From Kiritimatiellia bacterium (GTDB taxonomy: Bacteria > Verrucomicrobiota > Kiritimatiellia > PWTM01), in the NCBI GenBank assembly GCA_026417735.1, contig JAOACR010000018.1, positions 62,001-126,000 on the forward strand: a stretch of 64,000 bases of DNA, read 5' to 3'. Within the stretch, counting starts at the first letter, position 1, and each line of letters starts with the position of its first letter. The notes below the pieces were generated by a model. It ran no database searches and was not told where the DNA came from. It worked only from the letters and a program-made list of their open reading frames with translations. The position numbers were made by a program, and so were the translations under genes. Shown piece after piece: positions 34,492 to 43,496 of this stretch.

Positions 34492-36096
34492 TCAGCGGGG
34501 CGGGGTGGGCTCCAGCACCGCGTAGGTGGGCAGACCGCGCGCCCCCAGCACGGCCAGCACAGAACGCGCGGGCTCGCGGGCGGGGCGCTCTGCCGCGTAC
34601 TTCACGGTGACGAATCGCCGCAGCGCGCTGCGCACCGCGGGTCGGCGCAGTGTGGTGCGCTCCATTGCGGCACAGTTCTTGCACCATGTCGCCCAGAGGT
34701 CCACCAGCACCGGCCGCCCTGAGGCGCGGGCCCGCGAGAACACCTCCGCCCAGCGCGCCGCGTCGGAATTCTCGTCCAGGTTGAACTCCGCCCAGCTTTC
34801 CGAACGGGTGGACGCCGGTCCCGGGCCGGCGAAACCGATCCACGCGAGCCGGGCGTAGTACAGCGCGACGGCGGCGATGAACACCGCGAAGCCGTACTTC
34901 ACGCGGTCCATCCAGGGGCCGGGCTTCGGCAGCCGCGCGAGGCCTGCGCCAGCCAGCGGCCATGGCAGCGCCATGCCCAGCCCCAGCAGGAACGGCAGGC
35001 CGAGCGCCAGCGTATGGCCCTGCTGGTAGAGGGCCGCGGCCAGCAGCAGCACGCTGACCAGCACTGGCGCGACGCAGGCGCCGGCCAGCACCGCGGAGAG
35101 GCCTCCGAGCGCGAAGACGCCCAACACGCGCCGTCGCGCGAGCGCGGCGGCGTCCACGCGGCTCTGCCAACGGGAGAAGTCGAGGTTGAGCCGTCCGGCC
35201 ATCGCGGCGGCCAGCGCAGTGAAGAGCAGTGCGATCGTCGCGTTGAACCACGGCGAGGCGTTGATCGCGCCGAACGGTGCGCCACCGAGCACCACCACAA
35301 CCCCGAGCAGGCCGTACGCCGCGCACATGCCGGCGCCATAGGCGGCACCGAGCAGCGCGCCGCGCGCGCGTGAGCCGCTGCGCTGCGCGCCCGCACCGAT
35401 CAGCGCCAGGTTGATCGGAATCATCGGCAGTACGCACGGCGTCAAGTTCAGCGCCACGCCGCCGCCGAGGATCAGCATCACCGCGAACAGCCACCCGCGC
35501 CGCAGCAGCGATCGGGCGGGGTCGTCGACCGGAAGGCGGCCGGCGAGAAAATCGAGGAACTGCCGTTCCCCCGCATAACCCGCGTGGGTGCGCACGAGCC
35601 GGAAATCGGGCGGAAGCGCGAAGCCGCCCGCGACCGCGGCGGCGTCCTGCGTCGCGGCGATGCCGCCGGCGCCCGCGCGCCACTCGAGCCGCTCGGGAAG
35701 GAAACACTGGGTCTGGTCACAGCCGAGCCACTCGATCTCGACCGTGACACCTTGCGGGCCGCTGCGAACCACCTCGCACCGCGCGGTGAAGCTGGCGCCG
35801 TGGAAAGGATGAACTTCACCGGTGACCGGGTCCGGCTGTCGCACCGGCGGGGGAACGATGAGGGGGCCTAGCTCGGTGCCGTCCCGTCCCTGCACGCGGA
35901 ACTCCTCCGCGTACAGCCGGTGACCCGCCGGCACGTCGACTGTGACCACCAGCGAGGTCGTCCCGCCGGCGACCTCCAGCATTGGCACGACACGGAACAG
36001 CCCTTCGCCGCGCGCGGCCGCGGCGAGCGCCAGCGCGCCGAGCACGTGGCGCACCGGAGTGCGCAATCGGAACGTCGTCGTCATCGAACCAGACAC
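34492..36096 (-). CDS. dsbD: Thiol:disulfide interchange protein DsbD
   Basis: DsbD carries electrons from cytoplasmic thioredoxin across the inner membrane to periplasmic partners, including cytochrome c maturation. The product has the three expected parts, numbered from ATG 36084: an N-terminal immunoglobulin-like domain with the C122/C127 pair (GCDQTQC), an eight-helix membrane domain with C217 in LTPCVLPM and a partner in GACVAPVL, and a C-terminal thioredoxin domain with W467-C468-K-N-C471. The frame opens at a GTG at 36096; ATG 36084 begins directly before the signal sequence, and either could be used. It is divergent from the CCA enzyme with 17 bases between the two coding frames, so both promoters overlap. 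Confidence 0.9.
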   Translation of the reverse strand: MSGSMTTTFRLRTPVRHVLGALALAAAARGEGLFRVVPMLEVAGGTTSLVVTVDVPAGHRLYAEEFRVQGRDGTELGPLIVPPPVRQPDPVTGEVHPFHGASFTARCEVVRSGPQGVTVEIEWLGCDQTQCFLPERLEWRAGAGGIAATQDAAAVAGGFALPPDFRLVRTHAGYAGERQFLDFLAGRLPVDDPARSLLRRGWLFAVMLILGGGVALNLTPCVLPMIPINLALIGAGAQRSGSRARGALLGAAYGAGMCAAYGLLGVVVVLGGAPFGAINASPWFNATIALLFTALAAAMAGRLNLDFSRWQSRVDAAALARRRVLGVFALGGLSAVLAGACVAPVLVSVLLLAAALYQQGHTLALGLPFLLGLGMALPWPLAGAGLARLPKPGPWMDRVKYGFAVFIAAVALYYARLAWIGFAGPGPASTRSESWAEFNLDENSDAARWAEVFSRARASGRPVLVDLWATWCKNCAAMERTTLRRPAVRSALRRFVTVKYAAERPAREPARSVLAVLGARGLPTYAVLEPTPPR

Positions 36097-36107
36097 TACG
36101 CTATAGT
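36078..36107 (+). promoter_or_regulatory. Candidate leaderless promoter of the CCA-adding enzyme gene
   Basis: TCGTCA (36078-36083), an 18-base spacer and TATAGT (36102-36107). Six bases separate the -10 box from the ATG at 36114, so the transcript would start at the start codon. No ribosome binding site is present. The site overlaps the dsbD start region, and the symmetric CTATAG may serve both directions. Confidence 0.5.
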
Positions 36108-36113
36108 CGCCGC

Positions 36114-37457
36114 ATGGCCAACCAGCCGGACCGCAGTGGACTGGAGGCGGGTGCTCGGGCGATCTGCCAGCGGCTGGTCGCGGCCGGTCACCGCGCGCTG
36201 TGGGCGGGTGGCTGCGTGCGCGACCTGCTGCTCGGGCGGCCGTTTCACGACATCGACGTGGCGACGAGCGCGCGGCCGGAGGAGGTGATCGCGCTGTTCG
36301 AGCGGACTCGGCAGGTGGGGCGCTCCTTCGGGGTGGTGCTGGTCGAGGAGGGGGGGCACTGGTTTGAGGTGGCGACGTTCCGGGAGGACCTGGAATACCG
36401 GGATGGCCGTCGGCCGGTGGGGGTGCGGTTTGCGGACGAACTCGCGGACGCGCGTCGGCGCGACTTCACCATCAACGGCATGTTTTATGATCCGCTGAGC
36501 GGCCGGGTGCTCGACCACGTTGGCGGACGTGCGGACCTCGCGGCGCGGCTGGTGCGCGCGATCGGCGATCCACATCAGCGCTTCGGTGAGGACCGGCTGC
36601 GCATGCTGCGCGCGGTGCGATTTGCGGCAACGCTGGAGTTTGCGATCGAGGTTGCCACCGCGGCGGCGATTCGCGAGCTGGCGCCGACGATCCTGGAGGT
36701 GGCGCCGGAGCGCCTGCGGGAGGAGCTGACGCGGCTGTGGCTGGAGGCGGTGCGGCCCGGCCGCGCGCTGTTGGAGCTGGAGCGGCTCGGGCTGTTGGCG
36801 GCGCTGCTGCCGGAGGTGGCCGCGATGCGGGGCGTGCCGCACGCGCCGGAGCATCATCCGGAGGGCGACGTACTCGATCACACCGCGGCGGTGTTGGAGC
36901 GGATGGAACGTCGCTCCGCCGCGCTCGCGTGGGCGGTGGTGCTGCACGATGTCGGCAAACCGGCGGTGCGGGGTGTGGGCGGGGCCACCGCGTATCCGGG
37001 ACATGAGGTGGTCGGGGCGGACATCGCCGCCGCGGTGGTGGCGCGGTTGCGCTTTCCGAAGCGGCTGGCGGCGGAAGTCGTCAGCTGCGTGCGCACCCAC
37101 ATGCGGTACCGGCAGATTCCGACGATGCGGCTGGCGCGGCTGCGACGGTGGATGGCGGATCCCGCGTTCGCGACCGGGCTGGAGCTCCACCGGCTCGACA
37201 TGGCGGCGCGCGGCGCGGACTGTGCGGCGTGCCGGCGCGTGGAGGAGGTGCGGCGCGCGCTGGCGGCGGAGGCGGCGGTGCCGCCGCCGCTCATCCGCGG
37301 TGAGGACGTGCTGGCGCTCGGCGTGCGACCGGGGCGAGAGGTCGGCCTCTGGTTGCGGCGCGCGACGGATCACCAGCTCGACACGCCCGGCATCACCCGT
37401 GAGGAACTCCTCGAGTGGCTGCGCGCGCAGCTGCCGCGCGCCGGACCGACGGGCTAG
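36114..37457 (+). CDS. CCA tRNA nucleotidyltransferase / poly(A) polymerase family with HD domain
   Basis: A 447-residue enzyme of the class II nucleotidyltransferase family that builds or repairs the tRNA 3' CCA end. Seen: the GGCVRDLLLG signature (32-41), the catalytic D46-x-D48 (HDIDVA), the RRDFTINGM motif, RLLRAVRF-type helix (DRLRMLRAVRFA) and an HD domain with H278-D279 (VLHDVGKP). A C-terminal HD domain is common in bacterial CCA enzymes. The tRNA-Ser in this window encodes its CCA, so repair is the likely role for that tRNA. The stop shares the palindrome CTAG with the opposing ceramidase-like gene. Start ATG 36114 appears leaderless. Confidence 0.88.
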   Translation: MANQPDRSGLEAGARAICQRLVAAGHRALWAGGCVRDLLLGRPFHDIDVATSARPEEVIALFERTRQVGRSFGVVLVEEGGHWFEVATFREDLEYRDGRRPVGVRFADELADARRRDFTINGMFYDPLSGRVLDHVGGRADLAARLVRAIGDPHQRFGEDRLRMLRAVRFAATLEFAIEVATAAAIRELAPTILEVAPERLREELTRLWLEAVRPGRALLELERLGLLAALLPEVAAMRGVPHAPEHHPEGDVLDHTAAVLERMERRSAALAWAVVLHDVGKPAVRGVGGATAYPGHEVVGADIAAAVVARLRFPKRLAAEVVSCVRTHMRYRQIPTMRLARLRRWMADPAFATGLELHRLDMAARGADCAACRRVEEVRRALAAEAAVPPPLIRGEDVLALGVRPGREVGLWLRRATDHQLDTPGITREELLEWLRAQLPRAGPTG

Positions 37458-38830
37458 CGGCGCAACGGAACGCCCAGCGACATGGCGGCCTCCCGCACCG
37501 TCGCGATCACCGTCTCCTCCACGTTCGTCGCCAGCGGCGCGGGATGGCCATAGTAAACCATGCTGTCTACCGCCTCGTAGCCGCCTTCCAACAAGACCCG
37601 CAGCGACGGCAGATACGCCGGCACCGCGTTGCAGTAGCCGGCGACGATCACATGGGGCAGCGCGATTTCGCGTCGGAGCCGCAGTGCGTAGTCCACCACC
37701 ACCTCGCCACCGAGCGCCACCCAGGCGAGCTCGTCGCCCACCCGGATCACCTGCACCGGCAGCTCAATCGCGCGCGGCGGCGGGCCGCGGTTGGCCGCCG
37801 CCAGTACCAGCTCCGCGCGGCGCCGCCTCGCGAGGGACAGAGCGTCGGAGTTGGTGATTGCGAGGTCCCGTGCCAGTTCCTCCGGCGACCACGGCGCCAG
37901 CGGCAGCCTGACGGTGCGCCGGGCGGTGCGGATCGGCGGGGTCAGTTCGATCGTGCCCGCCGCCAGCGCGGCCGACACCGCGTCGGCGAGCTCGCTGCCG
38001 TACCGCAGCGACAGCGCATACTCGCCCCGCGGGTGGGGATTCTGGTCGCCCGCGCACAACGACACGAACAGCGCACTCACACCGGGGTGCCGCATCCCGA
38101 GCTCGCGCCGCGCGTGCCCGGGGAAATCGGGGTCCACCTCGTTGAACGTCGAGGCCATGGTCGTCGCGTGACACGCGCAGCCGAACACCACCGCGCGCAG
38201 GCCGCCCTCCGGCCCGCAGACGCTCAGCACCGGTACCGCGTGGTCGACCGGGCCGGTCGGGTTGACGCCGAGCCGGATGCCGTGCGGCGTCGGCTCGCGC
38301 CGGTTCATCGGAAACTTCACCCGACCCCAACCAAGGCCGAGCCGCGCGGGCCGGCTTGCCGCCACCGCCGCGCCGACCAGTGCGGTGAGGTTCGACGCCA
38401 GCCGCTCGGCGTACCACGTCAATCGCGCGCGCTCCTCCTCGGTGAACGCGAACATACCGGCGAGCGTGTCGTCGACGACCGGCCCGTAGTGGGTGTGGGA
38501 GGCGTTCACGAGCACTTGGTCTGGCCGAAGTCCGTACGAGGCGGCGGCCGCCGCGATGCGCTCGGCCAGGCCCTGCGGCACCGCGATCAGGTCGGCGGTG
38601 ACGATGAGCAGCCGTCCGCCCGCGCCATCGTCGAGCGCGAGCGCGGCAGCTTCGAGTGGCGCACGCACCGTGACAGCCTCAGCGGTCCGCGCCGCGTAGC
38701 CCGAGAGCCGGATCGGTGGCGTCGGCGTGATGTCACATCGCGCGGCGCCGGCGCGGAACTGCGCCCCGCCCAAAGCAGCACCGGCCGCCAACGCGATGGC
38801 GACCGTCGCCGTTCGCCGCGTCATGGTCAT
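37454..38830 (-). CDS. Secreted neutral-ceramidase-like protein, nucleophile position altered
   Basis: A 458-residue exported protein (signal TVAIALAAGAALGGA) of the neutral/alkaline non-lysosomal ceramidase N-terminal family. The zinc-site pattern is kept: H112 and H114 in SHTHYGP and H221 in CACHATTM. At the place where true ceramidases have GDVSPN with the nucleophilic serine, this protein has GDQNP (261-265), so ceramide hydrolysis is not expected. PVC genomes carry many such paralogues of unknown activity. ATG 38830 is the first of two close starts (38830, 38824). It is the last gene of an operon with the beta-propeller and aminotransferase genes, 46 bases after the propeller stop. Confidence 0.75.
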   Translation of the reverse strand: MTMTRRTATVAIALAAGAALGGAQFRAGAARCDITPTPPIRLSGYAARTAEAVTVRAPLEAAALALDDGAGGRLLIVTADLIAVPQGLAERIAAAAASYGLRPDQVLVNASHTHYGPVVDDTLAGMFAFTEEERARLTWYAERLASNLTALVGAAVAASRPARLGLGWGRVKFPMNRREPTPHGIRLGVNPTGPVDHAVPVLSVCGPEGGLRAVVFGCACHATTMASTFNEVDPDFPGHARRELGMRHPGVSALFVSLCAGDQNPHPRGEYALSLRYGSELADAVSAALAAGTIELTPPIRTARRTVRLPLAPWSPEELARDLAITNSDALSLARRRRAELVLAAANRGPPPRAIELPVQVIRVGDELAWVALGGEVVVDYALRLRREIALPHVIVAGYCNAVPAYLPSLRVLLEGGYEAVDSMVYYGHPAPLATNVEETVIATVREAAMSLGVPLRR

Positions 38831-38876
38831 TGCCGTCGGGCCCTGCGAGTTGATCGGGTTTGTCGGTGGTGGTCCT

Positions 38877-40214
38877 TCAGTCAAACGGTCCGCGAATCCG
38901 GATCAGGTCGGTGCGGGTTGCCGACCCGCTCGGTCCGCGGGCCAACGTGTAAATGTCGCCGTCTCGCGCGATCGCGATCGAGTTCACGTAGGTCGGGCGG
39001 GAGCCGTCGGGGTAGAAGACTGCGCCGTGGTCGCGGCAGCGTTCGGTCGGAATGTGGTAGGTGATCACGTGCAGGTTCTCCAGTCCCCTCGCCGCGCCCA
39101 TGGCGATCCGGTCCACGCCCTTCAGCCGCCGGCCGTTCTGGTAAATTGGGCCGCCGGTGAGGTAGTGGAGGGTGTCGCCGTCGGGGCCGAGCGCGAAACC
39201 GAGGTAGCCGTAGCTGAACTGGTCAAACATGCCGCTGCGGCGCGACACCTCCGAGGTGATGCGGTCGAGCACTTCGACGCGTTCGCGGCGCGGATCGAAC
39301 CGGAAAAGGTAGCCGGAGTTGCCGTGGACCGCGTAGATCCGCCCATCGGCGGCGCGCCAAACGGTCTGTCGCCAGTGGTAGCCCATGTGGCCGGGGCTGG
39401 CGGGGTCGTACTGGCCGAAGTAGTCCTTGCGCAGGTCATCGCCGGCAATCGGCGCGGGGGGGCTTCGCGCGCCCGGCCGGTGTCGGAGGATCGCTCCGTC
39501 CGCGGTGGTGAAGTAGGCGCAACCGTCGCGGGGATCCACCGCGATCGCTCGGCAGATGGTGCGGTAGTCGGCGCCGTCGCCGGCCTCACCCCCCCCGGAG
39601 ACGGGACCCAGCTGGCGGGCGCGCCGTGTGGGAAGTTCGAACTCGAAGAAGATCCCCCGAGGCCAGCTCAGGCCGTACAGGAGCCCGCGGGTGGTCTCCA
39701 TCGCCAGCGCGAGCACGCCTTCACCCGCCACGGGGATGCCGAGGTCCTCAAAGCGGCCGCCGGTGATGTCGAGGGCGAGGAGGTGGCCGCCAGGATAGGG
39801 GCGCAGGCCGGGCGGGGCTCCGAGCCTCTCGCGTCCGTCCACTTGCGCATACCAGCCAACGTGTGTCGCAAAGAACAGACGGCCTCCGCATTCGAGGAAG
39901 GGGACGTGGCTCTTGCCCTGCGCGACGGCGCCGGCGCGGTCTTCGCCGCAGACCGCGTTGAGATCGCCCAGCAGGTCGATGCGCTCGCGGACCGGATCGA
40001 ACGCGTACACGCGGCCGCCAACGTCGGGCAGCGGCGAGCACAGCACGTAGTAGATCCGCCCATCCGACGCCGCCCCGATGCCGTTGTAGGTGTCGTGCGC
40101 GACCGTGAAACCCGAATCGAACCGCTCCGCCACCAGCCGCCGGCGCGGCTGAAACGGATCGTCCGCCGTTGTGCACGGCGCGCCGCGGCCCTCTTCGTGC
40201 ACCGATGCGCTCAT
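38877..40214 (-). CDS. Beta-propeller protein of unknown function
   Basis: A 445-residue protein built of repeated blades of the form DGRIYYVL, GGRVYAFDPVRERIDLLGDL, GRIYAVHGNSGYLFRFDPRRERVEVL and GDIYTLA, consistent with a six- or seven-bladed propeller. No enzyme motif is recognised. Unlike its operon partners it has no evident signal peptide (MSASVHEEGRGAP). The start overlaps the aminotransferase stop by four bases, and it is followed by the ceramidase-like gene. The context suggests it works on the same substrate as its partners. Confidence 0.7.
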   Translation of the reverse strand: MSASVHEEGRGAPCTTADDPFQPRRRLVAERFDSGFTVAHDTYNGIGAASDGRIYYVLCSPLPDVGGRVYAFDPVRERIDLLGDLNAVCGEDRAGAVAQGKSHVPFLECGGRLFFATHVGWYAQVDGRERLGAPPGLRPYPGGHLLALDITGGRFEDLGIPVAGEGVLALAMETTRGLLYGLSWPRGIFFEFELPTRRARQLGPVSGGGEAGDGADYRTICRAIAVDPRDGCAYFTTADGAILRHRPGARSPPAPIAGDDLRKDYFGQYDPASPGHMGYHWRQTVWRAADGRIYAVHGNSGYLFRFDPRRERVEVLDRITSEVSRRSGMFDQFSYGYLGFALGPDGDTLHYLTGGPIYQNGRRLKGVDRIAMGAARGLENLHVITYHIPTERCRDHGAVFYPDGSRPTYVNSIAIARDGDIYTLARGPSGSATRTDLIRIRGPFD

Positions 40215-41572
40215 CCGGCTTTGGCGAGCTCGGCACCAAACCGGCGCAGCTTTTCGATCGCGGCGGGGACGTGGTCGAGCTGCGCGCGATCGGCCAGCAG
40301 GACGGTCTGCGGCAGGGCGACGACTGTCGCGCAGGTCTGGCGGTTTCCCTTCAACGTGTGGAGGTGGTCGCGGTACTCGCGCAGGCGCTGTTCGCTCCAG
40401 AGGCGGCGGAAACCGCGCGAGTGGATCGCTTCATCGAGCAGGCCGTCGAAGTACTGTTCCGCGTAAACCGCCGACGCGGGCACGCCCTCTGCGGAGAGCG
40501 CCTTCAGGAACTGATCGCGGCTGAGGCCGCCGAACTCCTCCGCGTTGTAGCGGAATGCGTAGAGGTGCCACACGGGGCGGGCGCCCTCCGGCAGGCGCAC
40601 GGTGGTGATGCCCGGGATGTGTCGGAGCTGCGCGGTGAGGTGGTCGGCGGCGGCGCGGCGAAGCTCCGTCTCGCGGCGGAGCTTGTCGAACTGGCATAAC
40701 AGCAGCGCCGCTTGCATGCGAGTCATGCGGAAGTTGAGCCCGCGCGTGAAAAATCCACGGCCCTGGTTCGAACCCGCCGCGCGGCCGCAGTTGTGGTAGG
40801 AATTGCACCGGTCAATGAGCTCCGGCCGCTGGCTGACGATCGCGCCGCCCTCACCGGCGGGCAGATGCTTTGACTCCTGGAAACTGAAGCAGCCGAGATC
40901 GCCGAGCGTGCCGCACATCCGGCCACGATACTCCGCCAGCCACGCCTGGCAGGCGTCCTCCACGACGGCCAAGCCGCGCCGGCGCGCGATCTCCAGAATC
41001 GGGTCCATGTCGCACGGCATCCCGAAAATGTGCACCGGCATGATCGCACGCGTGCGGTCGTTGATGCGGGACTCGATCGTCGCGGGATCGAGGTTGAGCG
41101 TGGCGGGATCGGTGTCCGCGAAGACCGGCAGCGCGCGGGCGCTGAGGATCGCGTTGTAGGACGCGATGAAGGTGAACGGCGAGACGATCACTTCGTCGCC
41201 CGCGTCGACGCCCAGCACGTGCAGGCTGGTCATCAGCGCGGTGGTGCCGCTGGCCGTCGCCAGACACTTCGCTGCACCGAGCAGCCGGGCGTACGCCTCC
41301 TCGAACTCGGCGATGACGCCGTCGCCCGGCCCGCGGAACCACTTGCCGCTGCGGTAGACGTCGAGGATCCGCTGTGTCCATTCCTCCTGCCACACCGGCC
41401 AGCGCGCCCACGCGCCCCGGTGCACCGGTTTGCCGCCGAGCAGCGCGGGGCGGTCCGCGTTCGTGGCGTGTGCGGCCGGCGTGAGGCTGGCGGCGGTGAT
41501 TGGAACGGCGCGACGCAGCCAGGACGTTCCGGCAGCGGCAGCCGCGGTCCGAATGAACGGGCGACGCTTCAT
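40211..41572 (-). CDS. Exported DegT/DnrJ/EryC1/StrS family aminotransferase homologue
   Basis: A 453-residue PLP-fold protein. The N-terminus is Tat-like (KRRPFIRTAAAAAGTSW) and followed by a hydrophobic stretch. The DegT fold signs are intact: SGTTALMTSLHVLG near 108-121, VVEDACQA with D206, and the Schiff-base lysine K235 in SFQESKHLPAGEGG. Normally these enzymes aminate nucleotide-linked keto sugars in the cytoplasm, so a secretion signal is odd; PVC bacteria are known for Tat-carrying homologues. The ATG at 41572 has GGAACGGAA upstream. It heads an operon of three minus-strand genes from a promoter at 41625-41653. Confidence 0.82.
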   Translation of the reverse strand: MKRRPFIRTAAAAAGTSWLRRAVPITAASLTPAAHATNADRPALLGGKPVHRGAWARWPVWQEEWTQRILDVYRSGKWFRGPGDGVIAEFEEAYARLLGAAKCLATASGTTALMTSLHVLGVDAGDEVIVSPFTFIASYNAILSARALPVFADTDPATLNLDPATIESRINDRTRAIMPVHIFGMPCDMDPILEIARRRGLAVVEDACQAWLAEYRGRMCGTLGDLGCFSFQESKHLPAGEGGAIVSQRPELIDRCNSYHNCGRAAGSNQGRGFFTRGLNFRMTRMQAALLLCQFDKLRRETELRRAAADHLTAQLRHIPGITTVRLPEGARPVWHLYAFRYNAEEFGGLSRDQFLKALSAEGVPASAVYAEQYFDGLLDEAIHSRGFRRLWSEQRLREYRDHLHTLKGNRQTCATVVALPQTVLLADRAQLDHVPAAIEKLRRFGAELAKAG

Positions 41573-41624
41573 TTCCGTTCCCCTCCTTGCGACGCCGGCG
41601 GGCGGCCGCCAGCCGGCTAGGCCG

Positions 41625-41653
41625 ATGCTGGTCCATCGGGGCGGACCCGTCAA
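41625..41653 (-). promoter_or_regulatory. Candidate sigma70 promoter of the aminotransferase-propeller-ceramidase operon
   Basis: Minus strand TTGACG (41653-41648), a 17-base spacer and CAGCAT (41630-41625). The leader to the ATG at 41572 would be about 45 bases. Confidence 0.45.
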
Positions 41654-41797
41654 CACCGTCGGCGGCGGGTGGGCGCCACGTCCAATCCTTGGAACGCTGG
41701 CGGGACACCCTGTCCAAGGCTCGGAAGATTGTCGCGCGGGGGAGCGGCGGCTCGTGGCTGGTCGCCGGCGCGTGCACGAGCTGGCGATGGTGCCGCG

Positions 41798-43090
41798 TCA
41801 GCGGGCCGGCGCCGCCGGGAAGAGCGCTGCGTCCCGGCGAATCAGCGCCTCAACCTCCTGCTCGGGGGTCGTGGTCGGCTCCTCCGCTGCGGCGAGGGCT
41901 TCGAGGTCGTCCAGGCGCTGTTCCGCGCTGGCGAGGCGGCGGAGCATTGCGCTGCGGTGCACAGCGCGGAAGAGCCGATCGAGCTGGCCTGCACTGTCGA
42001 CCGTGAGCGCTTCCAGCACACGCCGATGGTCGGCCGCAATCTCGTTGAGCTCCGGTTCGGCGCCGAGCGGTAGGTGGTTGAGCGCGGCGAGCATTTGTGC
42101 GGCCAACGGCGGAACCCAGGGCTGGTCGGCCGCCCGAAGCAGGTCGGCGGCGGAGAGCGGCACCGGCGTCTCCGGCGGCAGCGCGACCGGAATCTCGCCG
42201 TGATCGAGCCGGAGCGTTTCTCTCAACCGGGCGATCCGGCGCAGGGTGGACTCCCCCCAGGGCGTCTCGAGGCGCCGGAGGCCGCCCAGCGCAAGGTCCC
42301 AGGCTTGCGCGAGATCGCGTGCGGTCCAGGAGGCGTCGATCGCGGTGGCGAGCTCGACCGGGCCGATCGGTCTGCCCGCGGCGGCGGCGCGCAGCAGCTG
42401 GTCGGCAATGCGCGGGAAATCCGGTCGGCGCCGAAGCCAGTTGACCAGCGCCGTGTGGAACGGGAGGGTGCGCTCGTCGGCATGGCCCGGCGGGACCGTA
42501 AGCAGCTCCTCCAGCGGGGGGTCGCGGGCGGTGGACCACTCTTCGGCGGCGCGCCGTAGCCACGCCTGCCGCGGCGCGGGGTAAAGGGTACCGGCGAGGC
42601 CGGCGGCGAACCATTCGGGAGGCCAGCGGGGGGCGGCGTCGGCCTCGGCGGGCGGTTGGCGGCTGGCGACGTGGCGGGCAACCATTGTGGCGACGAGGCT
42701 GACGAGAATCGCGGAGGGCGGCAGCTCCTCGGGCCGGATCAGGCGGAGAGTCCGACCCATGCCCCGCGTGTTGAGGTCGGCGACGCGAATCGCTCGGGGC
42801 GAGTTGGTGGCCGGCTCGCGCTCCACGATGACCAGCCAGGGATGGCCGGGCGGCGCGGGGAAAGGTTCGCCGAGCGACTCCTCAAGGCGCGCGAGGAGGT
42901 CTTCGACCAGGGCCAGCAGCGGCACGTCGCGGGCGCGGTCGGCGGTGCGTAGCGCGACGCGGCGGGTGGAACTGAAGACGACCTCGGTGACGGGCGGAGG
43001 CGCGGGCGGCGCGGTGTGTGCGAGCGTGGCGGCCGCCAGCGCCAGTTCAGCGCCGCGTCGGCGTATCCACCACCAGTGTGACCGGACCAT
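41798..43090 (-). CDS. Secreted protein of unknown function, faintly peptidase-MA-like
   Basis: A 430-residue protein with a hydrophobic N-terminal segment (GAELALAAATLAHTAP). The layout of residues about 60-190 is like gluzincin-type peptidase-MA domains: a helix ending in VATMVARHVASRQ where an HExxH would fall, then WPPEWFAAGLAGTLYP, like the downstream WLxEGLA segment. The first His-Glu of the zinc motif is absent, so protease activity is not supported. The C-terminus is helical. It overlaps the dtd gene by 44 bases at its start, unusual in this region, and is the last gene of a minus-strand operon. Confidence 0.6.
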   Translation of the reverse strand: MVRSHWWWIRRRGAELALAAATLAHTAPPAPPPVTEVVFSSTRRVALRTADRARDVPLLALVEDLLARLEESLGEPFPAPPGHPWLVIVEREPATNSPRAIRVADLNTRGMGRTLRLIRPEELPPSAILVSLVATMVARHVASRQPPAEADAAPRWPPEWFAAGLAGTLYPAPRQAWLRRAAEEWSTARDPPLEELLTVPPGHADERTLPFHTALVNWLRRRPDFPRIADQLLRAAAAGRPIGPVELATAIDASWTARDLAQAWDLALGGLRRLETPWGESTLRRIARLRETLRLDHGEIPVALPPETPVPLSAADLLRAADQPWVPPLAAQMLAALNHLPLGAEPELNEIAADHRRVLEALTVDSAGQLDRLFRAVHRSAMLRRLASAEQRLDDLEALAAAEEPTTTPEQEVEALIRRDAALFPAAPAR

Positions 43091-43496
43091 CGTTCACCAG
43101 ATGCACCAGCATGCGCGCGCGAAAGATGCCGGTGCGGACCTCCGTGCCCTCGTCGCGCAGCGCGTCCACAAACCTGAGGTACAACTGCTCAGCGACCTCG
43201 GCGGGGGCGGCGGCGATGAACGAGGGGCGGTGCCCCCCGGCGCAGTCGGCCAACAATGTGAACTGGCTGACGACCAGCCACTGGCCGCCGACGGCTCGAA
43301 TGTCGAGGTTCATGCGGCCGTCGCTGTCATCGAAGATCCGCAATCGGGCGATTTTGCGGGCGAGCCAGTCGGCCTCTGCGGCGGTATCGTCCCGGCCAAT
43401 GCCGAGCAGCACCAGTCCTCCTGCGCCGATCTCGGCGACGGTCCGACCGTCTGCCTCGACCGCGGCGCGGCGGACGCGCTGCACGACGGCCCGCAT
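43047..43496 (-). CDS. dtd: D-aminoacyl-tRNA deacylase
   Basis: A 149-residue homodimeric enzyme that removes D-amino acids and glycine from mischarged tRNA. Family motifs are present: the N-terminal [16 protein letters not shown] at 77-84 (with S77), RPSF at 90-93 and the Gly-cisPro-containing NDGPVT at 135-140. Length matches the family. The ATG at 43496 shares one base with the stop of the upstream ATPase gene (TGATG), so they are translationally coupled, while its own 3' end overlaps the next gene by 44 bases. Confidence 0.95.
   Translation of the reverse strand: MRAVVQRVRRAAVEADGRTVAEIGAGGLVLLGIGRDDTAAEADWLARKIARLRIFDDSDGRMNLDIRAVGGQWLVVSQFTLLADCAGGHRPSFIAAAPAEVAEQLYLRFVDALRDEGTEVRTGIFRARMLVHLVNDGPVTLVVDTPTRR

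Noticed and set aside
37454-37457. Shared CTAG between convergent stop codons of the CCA enzyme and ceramidase-like genes as regulatory site
   Set aside because: Explained by overlap of two TAG stops; no further structure around it.
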